Below, in pieces: positions 13,141-23,818 of a stretch of DNA of 64,000 nt. The stretch is taken from positions 44,428,001 through 44,492,000 of the forward strand of contig NC_090986.1 in the NCBI RefSeq assembly GCF_041146395.1, given 5' to 3'. Source of the DNA: Eulemur rufifrons (taxonomy: Eukaryota > Chordata > Mammalia > Primates > Lemuridae). The position numbers and the translations under genes are program-made. The stretch's first letter is position 1. Every line of letters begins with the position of its first letter. Below the pieces are notes generated by a model. It was not told the origin of the DNA and did no database searches. It saw only the letters and a program-made list of their open reading frames with translations.

Positions 13141-13848
13141 AAATTGTCTTCAAGGAAGATGCTTATAAAAGCAAAATGTAGACTAGAGCAGATAGGTCCA
13201 GTAATAAAGTCATGAAAGAGGAAGAAAATAGTTAAAAATGACTGGAGGGAGAAGATTCTGGAAAGGTGGTAGAGCACCAGAAGTCGGTCCCTCCACCTAG
13301 AGAAACAATTGCACTGGTAGAATCTGCCTAACTATTTTGGAGCTCTGAAGTCTATTTGAAGGCCTGCAACTTCCAGGGGAAGGCTTGGATGGTAAACTGC
13401 AGTTAGTTGTAATCAATTTCAGCTCTTACCATAATGCTGCCTCCCCATCCTCATCCCTCAGAACAATGGCAGGCAGCTGTGCACATGTTCCTGCAGTACC
13501 TTGCACATAGCTTGTGGGAGCTAGGGTGGGCAAAAAGGATGCTGTCTGCAGAATATTAAGGATCTATTCTCTGACCACTGATTGCTGTTTGTGATCACAG
13601 AAATGCAGATAAAGAAGTGGCAGCCATTGTTGTGGCACCTTCCTTCATTGTTGCAAGTCCCTCTTCCACTAAAGAGCCTTCTAGGGGATCTAAAGGGATA
13701 ACAACTTTCCCACACTTTGTTATTTTGGCCCCTCCCCCCACTTTTGAGAGCCAGAAATTGAAGACTAGGACATTCAAATACAATCACATATGTGAGAAAA
13801 ATTAGAAAGTCACTATGCATGCCTAGGGGCAGATACAGGCTCAGAAAT

Positions 13849-13856
13849 GACCTGGG

Positions 13857-13864
<8 letters not shown>
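13849..13864. repeat. Target-site duplication of Alu, left copy
   Basis: GACCTGGGAAGATTTT occurs here and again at 14172-14187, directly flanking the Alu. It is exact over 16 bases (the final T residues merge with the poly(T) tail). Confidence 0.85.
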
Positions 13865-13887
<23 letters not shown>

Positions 13888-14171
13888 GAGACAAAGTCTC
13901 ACTCTGTTGCCTGGGCTAGAGTGTCATGGTATCAGCCTAGCTCACAGCAACCTCAAACTCCTGGGCTCAAGCAATCTGCCTGCTCAGCCTCCTGAGTTCC
14001 TGGGACTACAGGCATGTGCCACCATGCCTGGCTAATTTTTTCTATATATTTTTAGTTGTCCAGATAATTTCTTTCTAGTTTTAGTGGTCTCGAACTTCTG
14101 AGCTCAAACAATCCGCCTGCCTGGGCCTCCCAAAGTCCTAGGATTACAGGCATGAGCCACCACGCCTGGCC
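13861..14171 (-). repeat. Alu SINE, lemur-type
   Basis: Reverse-oriented dimeric Alu: poly(T), then GAGACAAAGTCTCACTCTGT through to 'gagccaccacgcctggcc'. The mid linker holds the expanded 'ctatatatttttagttgtcc' segment typical of lemur Alus. It lacks part of the usual sequence just after the linker ('tagttttagtggtctcg'), so it has a small deletion there. Flanked by a 16-bp direct repeat and inserted in the L1 5' UTR. Confidence 0.92.
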
Positions 14172-14233
14172 GACCTGGGAAGATTTTAAGTTTACAACTC
14201 AGGCTGGGTCTCACACAGAGATAGCCTACAGCA

Positions 14234-14272
14234 ATAAATAAATAAATAGATTGATAAATAAATAAAATAAGC
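14234..14272. repeat. (AAAT)n simple repeat
   Basis: Runs of AAAT/AATA units interrupted once by 'agattgat'. This is part of the L1 5' UTR/ORF1 junction, where such a run is normal for L1M elements. Confidence 0.7.
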
Positions 14273-15909
14273 AGCAAATTCTGAGGAAGGAAGAGAATCA
14301 GATTTCCAGACTTTCCACATTATTAGATTCAAATGTCCAATTCCAACAACAGCAACAAAAAAGTCATGAGGAATACAAAAAAGAAAACCAAATAGAAAAG
14401 TATGGTTTATTCAAAGGAAAAAAAAAAAAAAAATCAGAAACCGTCCCTGAAAAAGACTTGATGATGGATCTACTAGGACAAGGAATTTAAAACAACTATA
14501 TTAAGGATGCTCAAAACACTAAAGGAAGATATGAAGACAGTAAATGATGTATGAACAAAATGGAAATATTACCAGAGGTAGAAAACATAAAAAGAAACAC
14601 AAAATAAATTCGGGAGTGAAAAGTAATATAATGGAAATTAAAAAATCACCAGAGGATTCAAAGGCAGTTCTGAGCAAGCAGAGGAAATAATCAGCAAACC
14701 TGAAGACAGGATAATGGATATTACTGAGTCTGAGAAACAGAAAGAAAGAAGATTGAAAAAAGTGAAGGGAGCCTAAGGGACCTGTGGAACACCATTTGGC
14801 AGACCAACATATGCATTGTGGAAGTCCCAGAAGGAGAAAAAAAAGAGAGATGGAGAGAATATTTGAAAAAATAATGGCCAAAAACTTTCCAAATTTGAAA
14901 AAAAAAAAAAGTGACTATAAACATCAGAGAAGCTTAACAAACTTCAATAGAATGAACTAACTGCAAGAGACTCATAACAAGACACATTATATTCAAATTA
15001 TAATTTGTTGAAAGCCAAAGTCAAAGAGAGAATATTGAAAACAGTGAGAGAGAAGTGACTCATTACATACAAGGAATCCTCCATAAGATTGTAAACAGAC
15101 TTCTCGTCAGAAACATTGCAGGCAAGGAGTCAGTGGGCAGACATAGTCAAAGTGCTGAAAGAAAGAAAAAAAATCTGTTAACCAAGAATTTTTAATTTGG
15201 CAAAACTGTCCCTCAAAAGTAAGGGAGACATTCCCAGATAAGCAAAAGCTGAGGAAATTCATTACTTACCACTATACCTGCCTTGCAAAAATACTAAAGG
15301 GAGTTTTGCTGGTTGAAATTGAAAGAACACTAGACTGTAACTTGAAGCTTTATGAAGAAATAAAGATCTCAGTAATGGTAAATACATGAGCAATTATAAA
15401 AGCTAGTATTATTGAAACAATAGTGTGTAACTCCACTCTTTGTTTTCTACACAATTAAAAGACTAATGCAATAAAAATTATTAGTTTATGTTTTGGACAT
15501 ACAATGTATAGAGAAGTAATTTTGTGACATCAACAACTAAAGAGGTGGGGATGGAGCTTTAAAGGAGTAGAGTTTTTATATGTTATTGAAATTATGCTCG
15601 CATAAATTAAAGTGTTATAACATTAGGATACTAAATATAATCTCCAGGGTAACCACAAAGAAAATAGCCAAAGAATATACACAAAAGGAAATGAGAAAGA
15701 AATTTAAATACTTTTCTACAAAATATGAATTAAACACAAAAGAATACTGTAATGTAGGAAATGAGGGATGAAAAAGTTATAAGATATATAGAAAACAAAT
15801 TTAAAAAGACAGAAGCCCCTCCTTATCAGTAATTATCTTAAATGTAAATGGATTAAACTCTCCAATCAAAAGACAGACTGATAAAATGGATTTTAAAAAA
15901 TGTCATTCA

Positions 15910-16251
15910 GGCCGGGCGCGGTGGCTCACGCCTGTAATCCTAGCACTCTGGGAAGCCTAGGCGGGTGGATTGCTCAAGTTCAGGAGTTTAAGACCAGCCT
16001 GAGCAAGAGTGAGACCCCGTCTCTACTAAAAATAGAAAGAAAATTATCTGGCCAACTAAAAATATATATAGAAAAAAAAAAATTAGCCGGGCATGGCGGC
16101 GCATGCCTGTAGTCCCAGCTACTCAGGAGGTTGAGGCAGGAGGATCGCTTAAGCCCAGGAGTTTGAGGTTGCTGTGAGCTAGGCTGATGCCACGGCACTC
16201 ACTCTAGCCCGGGCAACAAAGCAAGACTCTGTCTCAAAAAAAAAAAAAAAA
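15910..16251 (+). repeat. Alu SINE, lemur-type, young-looking
   Basis: Starts GGCCGGGCGCGGTGGCTCAC, contains the extended linker ('ggccaactaaaaatatatat') and ends in a long A-tail. Several CpG sites are intact, so divergence is low. The direct repeat AAAAAATGTCATTCA flanks it at 15895-15909 and 16252-16266. It splits the L1 ORF2 start region ('gtcattcaactatatgcc' resumes on the right). Confidence 0.93.
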
Positions 16252-16640
16252 AAAAAATGTCATTCAACTATATGCCATGTAAAGGAGACTCACTTTAGAT
16301 TCAAAGATACAAAAGGATTGAAAGTGAAAGGATAAAAAAGGATATTCCAAGCAAATAGTAACCAAAAGATAGCATGCATGGCTATACTACTATAAGACAA
16401 GATTGGCTTTAAATCAAAAAAGTTAACAAGAAAGAAAGAAGAATATTATATATTAATAAAATTTCAGTACAATAAGAAGATATAATAATTATAAACTTTA
16501 TGCATCTAATAAAAAACTATCAAAATATATGATGCAAAATTGACTGAATTGAAGGAAGAAATAGATAATTCTACAATAATAGTTGGAGACTTCAACACCA
16601 CATGCTCAATAATGGATTGAACAACCAGAAAGAAGACAAG

Positions 16641-17020
16641 TGTTATGGACTAAACGTTTCTGTCATCAAAATTCATATTTTGAAGTCTAATCTTTAATGT
16701 CATGATCTTTGGAAGTGAGACCTTTGGGAAGTAATTAGGTCATGAGGGTGGAGCTCCCATGAAAGCAATTAAAGCTCTTATAACAAGAGACCAGAGAGCT
16801 TGCTCTCTGTTTCTCATCTCTCCACTAAGTGAAAATAGAAAGTATACCAAGAAGATAGTCAACTCCAAGCCAGGAAGTGGGCTCTCATCAAATACCAGAT
16901 CTGCCAAAGCACCTTGATCTTGGATTTCTCAGCTTCCAGAACTGTAAGAAATAAGTATTTGTTGTTTAAGCCACAGGATCTATGGCATGTTTGTTATGGC
17001 ACCTGGAACTGACTAAGATG
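16641..17020 (+). repeat. MaLR-type solo LTR inside L1 ORF2
   Basis: Begins TGTTATGGACTAAACGTTTC, contains 'ttaggtcatgagggtggagc', 'ctccaagccaggaagtgggc', 'accttgatcttggatttctc' and 'cagcttccagaactgtaaga', and ends near 'ggaactgactaaga'. This is the plus-strand form of the same broad LTR type as the copy at 5988-6382. L1 ORF2 sequence is continuous on either side. A 5-bp target duplication is not evident. Confidence 0.7.
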
Positions 17021-18068
17021 GTAAGGAAACTGAGGACTTAAACAACACAAGAAACCACCTGTATCTAACAGACTCAGGAAGAACACTCTGTCCAACAATG
17101 GCATACACATTCTCCTCAAGTGTATGTTTTCCAGAATAGATCATATGTTGGACCACAAATTAAGTCTCAATATATTTTAAAAGATAGATATTTTATTGTA
17201 CAAAGCATCTTCTCAGACCACAAAGGGATGAAGTTAGAAATTAATAGCATTAGAAAAACTAAAAAATTCACAAATTTGTATAAATTAAACAAAACACCCT
17301 TAAACAACCAATAGATTAAGAAGAAATCACGAGAGAAATTAGAAAATACTTAGAGACAAGTGAAAATGAAAATATAACACATCAAAATTTATGGGACACA
17401 ATGAAAGCAATGCTAAGGGAACTTTATAGCCTTAAACATTTATATTAAGATATAAGAAAAATCTCAAATCAACAACCTAAATTTACAACTTAAGGAACTA
17501 GAGAAAGAAAAACAAACTAAACCTAAAGCTAGCAGAAGAAATGAAATAATACAGTTTAGAGCAGAAATTAATGAAACAGAGAAGAGAAAAGTAATAGAGA
17601 AAATTTAAAATAACCAAAAGTTGGTTCTTCAAAAAGATCAACAAAATTAATAAAGCTTTAGCTAAGTAGAGTTTAAAAAAGAGAGAAGACTCAAATTACT
17701 AAAATCATAAATGACAGTAAGTACATTGCTGCTGATTCTACAGAAGTAAAAAGCATTATAAGAGAGTACTATGAGCAATTGTATGACAACATACAGGATA
17801 AGTTAAACGAAATGGACAAATTCCTAGAAACACAAAACCTACCAAGACCAAATCACAAAGAAATACAAAAAATATTAATAGACCTATAATTAATAAGGAG
17901 ATTGAATTAGTAAGCAAAACTCTCCCAAAAACGAATATCCCTGGACCCAATGGCTTCACTGGTAAATTTTACCAAACATTTAAAAAAGAATACCAATTCT
18001 TTTCAATCTTTTCCAAGAAATTTAAGATAGGAAACACTCCCAAACTCATTCTATGAGGCCGGAACTAC

Positions 18069-18303
18069 TGTTGGGAAAGGTAGTCTCATGCGTGCGGTCT
18101 TGCAGCCCCTATTCAGCCATATAAGAATAGGACTTTGGCCTAGAACACTTTCTTGCCAAGAGATAAAGATCTCACACATCTTGGGCTGGGTTTAGCACTT
18201 TGGGAATATTTTCCCCTGTTGCAGGATCAGTGTATGCTCCTTTGTTCTGCTTAATCATGTCCCTAAATGGCCCTCAGTCTTGTCTCTAGCTTTCAAGCCA
18301 ACA
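18069..18303. mobile_element. Unidentified 235-bp insertion in L1, possible solo LTR
   Basis: This block interrupts L1 ORF2 between 'ctcattctatgaggccgg' and 'gagacactacaagaagag'. It starts TGTTGGG and ends GCCAACA, so its ends are complementary and have the TG/CA form of an LTR. A TATA-like CATATAAGAATAGG lies at about 18119-18132. Its base composition is higher in G+C than the flanking L1. I do not recognise the family. The pentamer ACTAC lies directly left (18064-18068) and again at 18308-18312, but the second copy is part of the normal L1 sequence, so this is weak evidence for a target duplication. Confidence 0.45.
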
Positions 18304-18425
18304 GAGACACTACAAGAAGAGAAGACTACAGACAAATATCCTTTATGAACATTTATGCAAAAATCCTCGAAAAATACTAGCAAACTGAATTCATCAGTCT
18401 TTTATTATAATGGGTCCTATACCAT

Positions 18426-18484
18426 GACTGCTATGGTTTGAATATGTTACCCAAATTTCATGTGTTGGAAATTGAATTCCCTTT
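18426..18484 (+). repeat. MaLR LTR 5' fragment
   Basis: 'ctgctatggtttgaatatgt' and 'aaatttcatgtgttggaaat' match the first 55 bases of an MST/MLT1-like LTR. The remainder is missing; an inverted L1 piece follows directly. Confidence 0.5.
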
Positions 18485-18862
18485 TCAGATTTTTCATTGT
18501 TAGTATGTATAAAATGCAACTAATGTTTTCATGTAAACTTTGTATCTTGTTTCTTTGCTGAATTTGTTTATTTCATTTGTTTATCTAAGTTTGTGTGTGT
18601 GCATAATCTTTAGCATTTTCTACATATAAAATAATATCATCTGCCAAATGAGATAATTTTACTCTTTTCTTTCCAATTTGTATTCCTTTTGTTTGGTTTT
18701 TTTTTTTTTTTTGCTTGATTGCCCTGGCTAAGACTTCCAGTACTATGTTAAATAGAAGTGGCAAAAGTGGGCATCTTTCCTTGTTCCTAATCTTAGAGGA
18801 AATACTTTGTCTTTGAGTAGATGCTCACTGCAGGTTTTTCATATAGGGCCTTTATTATTACA
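18485..18862 (-). mobile_element. Inverted L1 ORF2 fragment
   Basis: Reverse-strand L1 ORF2 from the reverse-transcriptase region. Seen are 'aatatcatctgccaaatgag' (complement of the FADD-type active-site region), 'gccctggctaagacttccag', 'tactatgttaaatagaagtg' and 'cttgttcctaatcttagagg'. It sits exactly where the surrounding plus-strand L1 lacks its RT segment, so it may be either an internal inversion or a separate insertion. Confidence 0.7.
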
Positions 18863-19059
18863 ATGGCTATTATCAAGAAAAACCAAAGACAAAAACAGCA
18901 AATAACAAGTGTTGGTAAGAATGTGGAGAAATTAGAATCCTTATGCATTGTTGGTGGAAATATAAAACGATGTAGATGCTGTGGAAAACAGCATGCTGGT
19001 TCCCCAAAATATTAAAAATAGAATTACCATATGATCCAGCAATTTTACTTTTGGGTACT

Positions 19060-19563
19060 ATAGGGGAGAAAACATAATGTCTTCTCTTTACCCAATGTAA
19101 ATTTCATGGCTGAGACCCCTATAATGAAAGATAGATTAACAAAAAAGACCATACAAATTTATTTAATAAAAGTTTTGCATGATACAAGGGCCTTCAAAAA
19201 TGAAGACCTAAAGAAACAGGAAGAACTATTTTTATACTTTGATGAAAAGTAAATAGTCATATAGAAGTATGATTGGAAAAAAGGGGGTATGATCAAATGG
19301 TAATAAACTGGGAGAAACTTAGCAAGGCTGTTTGTTCAGATTTTTCTCTGTGCTTGTGTCTTCATTTTTTCCTCTGGTTATAAGTAGGACCCCTCTAGAA
19401 TGAGTGTCTTATAACTTACTTTAGAGGAAGATAAGAGAATTCATTTGTGGCCGCTTTAAGGGAGAATGGTAGGAGAAGGTCAGAGGGACCTTCCTGCTTC
19501 TACTATTAATATTTTCTCAAATGCTAAAGTGCTATATTTTGGAGTGGTGAATCCTGAATCTCA
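19060..19563 (-). repeat. ERVL-like LTR inside L1 3' part
   Basis: In reverse orientation this reads as an LTR. The left end 'tataggggagaaaacataat' resembles the complement of an ERVL-type LTR terminus. 'gctgagacccctataatgaa', 'agatagattaac' and 'accatacaaatttatttaat' follow, the last containing the complement of an AATAAA signal. The right part ends near 'gtggtgaatcctgaatctca'. L1 sequence resumes on both sides. The exact family is uncertain, and no internal retroviral region is present. Confidence 0.55.
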
Positions 19564-20112
19564 TCATTATATATCTAAAATAATTGAAAGGAAGGTCACC
19601 AAGAGATATTTGTATTCCCATGTTCATAGTAGCATTATTTACAACAGGTAAAATGTGGAAGCAACCCAAATGTCTGTCAACAGAACAATCAATAAGCAAA
19701 ATGTGGTATACATACAATGGAATATTACTCTGCTTTAAAAAGGAAGGAAAGTCTGACATATGCTACAACGTGGATGCACATTAAGGACATTATACCTTAA
19801 GTGAAATAGGCCAGTCGCAAAAAGACAAGTATTATGTGATTTTATTTATATGTAGTACCTAGAGTCGTCAAACTCAGAGACAGAAAGTGAAATGGTGATT
19901 GCCAGTGGCTGAAGGGAGGAGAAATAGGGAGTTGGTTTTTAATGGGTACAAAGTTCCCATTTTGCAAGATGAAAAGAGTTCTCGAGATGGATGATGGTGA
20001 TGTTTGCGCAACAATGTGAATATACTTAAGGCCACAGAACTGTACACTTAAAAATGGTTAAGATAGTAAATTTTATGGCATGTTTATTTTGCCACAACAA
20101 AAAAAATTGGGA

Positions 20113-21124
20113 AAAATTATTTTAGGATTTTCTAATGTTAATTTCTAATACTTGTTCAAATACTTAGCTTGAAGATTTAGAAGTGGTATGTTAGCAATGG
20201 AGGAAATGAGAGAATTATTTGTGGAACGGAAGAGGGTAGATGAAATAGCAATGCTTTTCTACACGACAAATCTCTATGCAACAAGCAAATAGAAATGTGA
20301 GCCCAGAGAAAAGGTTAGAGAACAAGTATATGGAACAATATTAAACTTAATTATCAGAGACAGAAGAAAATCCCCTTAGATCCTCAAGAAAATAACCAAA
20401 TGAAGCAAAAAGAAAACACTTTTCACTCAAATATGTACTTATTCGGAAAAGCTCATTTTGCCACTGGAGTACAAAACATTTACCTGGTAAATATACATAC
20501 TTGATTTCTTTTGCAAATAGTAAATATCAAAAGCCAAGAAGGCCAAATACAGATATTTTGTTTCTTGGATATTCTTTGACTTTGTTAATTAAGAGGTTTA
20601 AGACAGTTGATGAACCTCAATTTTCTGTATCTTCGTGCAAGTGAGTGTGATAACATTTGGGCTGTTGAAAGTATTGAACAGTATTTGTTGCTTATTACTC
20701 CCAAAGCATACAAAGGTAAAATTCCATTTTAAATATTGATTTACTCCACTACCCAGTTCTGATTGCTGCCTCTGAATTATCACTGCATCCCCAGTCAGGA
20801 AACCGAGTTACCTGAATCAGAACTTGCATAAAAGGAAAATCTCCATCTTGCAAGGACACAGCCACTGCTGCTGCCAATGCAGGTCAATCAAGTTATAATG
20901 GGCTCTAATTAGCACTCCGCAAGCTGTTAAATTCTTTACCTGCAGCTGAATGGCAGTTTAAAAGGTGTGAAATTTTTTCTTTCCTTTGAAAACATCACAG
21001 AGTTAACATTTTTTTCCCCTAATCTCTTTCTTATATCTTAAAGTCCATAGAAAGAACCAAAATAAAAAGAGAAGAGATGGCTGAGATTCAAAAGGTTATG
21101 ATTTCTTAATCTTTTAGGATCATA
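20113..21124. other. Unassigned; candidate conserved element at 20780-20975
   Basis: No repeats recognised. The stretch 20780-20975 has balanced composition with a CTCTAATTAGCACTCC homeodomain-like core, 'gcaagctgttaa' and 'cctgcagctgaatggcag' (E-box CAGCTG). This is what many conserved non-coding elements look like, but conservation cannot be seen from one sequence. Confidence 0.35.
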
Positions 21125-21285
21125 GGATACCTACTTGGCTACTGTCCCTCAGTTTTCAGGTCTGTACAATGGGACGGGAACAAAAATATCTACCTTGGAG
21201 AAGCATTGTGAGGAATAATTATTTAATGTTCCTAACGCTCTTTGAAGTTGAAGAAAATGATTCATGTGCTAAGTGTTATAATCAC
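21125..21285 (+). repeat. MIR SINE, partial
   Basis: 'ctactgtccctcagttttca', 'ggtctgtacaatgggacggg' and 'cattgtgaggaataattatt' follow the order of the MIR core. The tRNA head is missing. Confidence 0.55.
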
Positions 21286-22999
21286 CCACCTAAGCCCAGA
21301 CAGACATATCAGAAAAATTAAAGCCAGCTTTGAGGAAAGAGAAAATTTATTCTGGACGCGTGTAGTTTTATATTTCTGACACTAGCACAAATTCCACAAA
21401 ATTAGAGATTTGAAGCAAAGTTATAAAGAGAAAACTTCTCAGCCTTCTCCATTGGGTGTCCCTTCTGATCCTGAACTAAGCAGCGCAAAGCACTCTAGGT
21501 TTGAAATGGATGATTTCTCAGAAGGCACTCATCGTTCCTCACTCATCAACATGGAAAAATGAATTTAGGACATGCACGTGTAAGAGTAATTGTGCTTGAA
21601 AAATTATTTACAAAAGAAAGCAAAAGGATCCACTAATCATATTTGTGTTTGGTGTCTCTTTTCAGTTCCTTTTTATGTTATATAATTATAATTGCAATCT
21701 TAGAAAATATAAGTTATATTGTGTTTCTTACGGTGTCTATTTCAATTTGGAAACACCGTCACATTAAAACTCTCACTAAACATGTGAATACCACTGAATG
21801 CTTTACACTTTAATAGATCCTATTTGGAAAAAAAGAAAAAGAAAAATAGTGTCCCAACTTTCATTGACCTCAGATTTAATCGAGACAATAAAAATACAAC
21901 AAAGGATATCCAAACTGCCAAATATTGAAAATAATAGATATATTCTCAGAGAAAAATTAGGTTGACCAAAAGAGGGGAAAGAGGAGGAATTTTTCCAAAC
22001 TGTATTTATATTACTTATCCTATGGAGATGTTCTTACTTGAAGTGTTGAGAGATTTTTATAAAGCATTCATGAAAAAGAAATGACTGAAGAAAAATAAAA
22101 GATTGAAAACCCAATAGATGAAAAGAGAGAACTATTAAGATCTGAAAATTACAGACCATTCAGTAGGTGTTGTCTGCTGTGATTGTGATGCCAGCAGCCT
22201 GGACTTAAGGTAACAGCTTCAGTGGATTAATAACTCCCACATATATTTTCTTCCAGCCAGACCTATGTCCTAAATTTCAGACCTATATTTAAATGTTTAT
22301 CACTCACCTTCAACTGGATGTGCTGAGGGCACCTCAAGTTCATTTGTCTGAATGAAACTGAATGCATTAAATCTTCTGCCTAACTGTCTCCGGCTGTGTC
22401 TTCTCTCAGTTAATGGTTCTACTTTTCACCTAGAATGTGGCATTACAAACTTGAGCTGCAACCTAACTACTCACATCTAACCCCTCACCAACTACCCACA
22501 TCTAACCCATCACCAAGTTGTGTCAGTGTTACTTCCTAAGAATTGCTCCAATGCATCCACATTTCTTTAGTCTCCCGTCTTAGTTTAGGTCACTGTCATC
22601 CTTTGGCTGAATGAGGGTGTGTCACTTGGTGTCAAGATAAATGACTTCAACTTTTTCAAGCCAAGATTATGAGTTTATGGAGAGGATCTAAGGTAGCTCT
22701 CAGATTCACAGGGCAGGTTGGATAATTTGGCTTGAAAAGAATAGGAACAGGGCTTGAGGCTGCAGGAATGAATGATGCCTCTGTTGATTTGAGTGAACAC
22801 CCAAATTTTGCAGTTTTTTGTCATTTACCTTAAAGGTAAAACTCTGTGAATAGAGTATATGATTGGCCTTAGCTTGAGCCATGTGCCCACCCCCGGCCAA
22901 GTCTGAGTGCCACATTTTGAGGGGGCATTATGTGCAGAGCAAGGAGCCACTATATGGTGTGATACCTTTCTTCCTAAGTCTTATTGTTTCCAATCTTCT
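21286..22999. other. Unassigned non-coding DNA
   Basis: No repeat recognised except a 25-bp unit present twice in tandem at 22466-22515. No exon signals worth naming. Confidence 0.4.
22466..22515. repeat. 25-bp tandem duplication
   Basis: Two adjacent copies of a 25-base unit (22466-22490 and 22491-22515), each starting ACTAC and ending CACCA. They differ at two positions. This is a simple local duplication. Confidence 0.85.
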
Positions 23000-23394
23000 C
23001 TCCCTCCTTCCCACTCTGCACACAGCCAGAGTGACCTTTCTGAAACACAAATACACACAGAACTATGATATCTCACTTAAACCCCTGCAATTGTTGCCTG
23101 TTTGTCAGAGGAAAATAAAAAAGTCCTGGCAGTTTCATGAACTGGCCCCTCATGGCCTCTCCAGCTCCCCTTTTTGGCATTATAATCTCCCCACCCCCAT
23201 ATTTTCATGGGTTCCCACTACGCTGAAGTTCTTGGGGAACACTGCACATTCTTTGTTTTGGGTCTTTCAAAATACTCTCTGCCTAAAATACTCTTCTTTT
23301 CTCCTATTTGCCCTTTTTCACGTGCTCTGTATCACTTTCCCTAGCATAACCCTGCATTTAAATGGCTGGTGTACTTTTTGCATTGCTACTTAGA
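23000..23394 (+). repeat. L2 LINE 3' region
   Basis: Follows the LINE-2 3' consensus in order: 'cagccagagtgacctttctg', 'gaactggcccctcatggcct', 'tttgttttgggtctttcaaa', 'atactctctgcctaaaatac' and 'tcttcttttctcc'. A 170-codon open frame (22881-23393), the longest in the window, lies mostly inside this L2 and is not a gene. Confidence 0.7.
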
Positions 23395-23818
23395 TGTATT
23401 GGGTTGAATAAAGTCCCCCCCCCTCCCCGCAAAATTCATCTCTACTCAGAACCTCAGAATGTGATCATATTTGGAAAGAGGGTCTTTGCAGACATACTTA
23501 TTTAAGAATCTCAAGATGAACTCATCCTGGATTTAGGCTGAGCCCCCTCTCCAATGACTGGTGTCCGTATAAGAAGAAAAGAAGAGAGAGACAAAGGAAA
23601 GAAGGTCTTGCAAGGACAGAGGCAGAGACTGAATCTCTGCTGCCACAAACTAAGGAATGCCGGAAGCTGTGAGATGCTAGAAGAAAAGAATCCTCCCCTA
23701 GAGAGCTCACTCAGAGGGAGCGTGGCCTTGCTGACACCTGGAGCCTTCTTGCCTCGAGAACTTGTTTTGAGTTGCCAAGTTTGAGGTAATTTGTCATGGC
23801 AGCCTCAGGAAACATACA
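23395..23818 (+). repeat. MLT1 solo LTR (ERVL-MaLR)
   Basis: Starts TGTATTGGGTTGAATAAAGT and contains 'atatttggaaagagggtctt', 'ccaatgactggtgtccgtat', 'acaaactaaggaatgccgga', 'tcctcccctagagagctcac', 'gccttgctgacacctggagc' and 'ggtaatttgtcatggcagcc', ending near ATACA. This is the order of blocks in MLT1 LTRs. No internal sequence adjoins it. Confidence 0.8.

Larger units (their letters stand above)
13244..20112 (+). mobile_element. Near end-to-end L1M LINE with nested insertions
   Basis: One old L1 (L1MB/L1MC-like) can be followed in order. The 5' UTR is at 13244-14270 (for example 'gagaaacaattgcactggta' and 'atggcaggcagctgtgcaca'). The ORF1 region is at about 14280-15350 ('gggacctgtggaacaccatt', 'aatggccaaaaactttccaa'). 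The intergenic region and ORF2 start are at 15350-16640, and ORF2 continues at 17020-18066 and 18304-18410. The ORF2 carboxy end and 3' UTR are at 18863-19060 and 19564-20112, ending with 'tggcatgtttattttgccac' and a short A-run. Stops and frameshifts are frequent, so it encodes nothing. It is interrupted by two Alus, a MaLR LTR, an unidentified 235-bp piece, an LTR fragment plus inverted L1 segment, and an ERVL-like LTR, each listed separately. The central reverse-transcriptase part of ORF2 is missing from the sense copy. Confidence 0.85.

Noticed and set aside
13521..13820. Three overlapping frames on both strands
   Set aside because: They are all inside the L1 5' UTR; none resembles a protein family.
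14519..14881. 120-codon minus-strand frame
   Set aside because: It is the antisense shadow of decayed L1 ORF1.
22881..23393. Longest plus-strand frame (170 codons)
   Set aside because: Most of it lies in an L2 3' region; no domain, no splice context, and the composition follows the L2 consensus.
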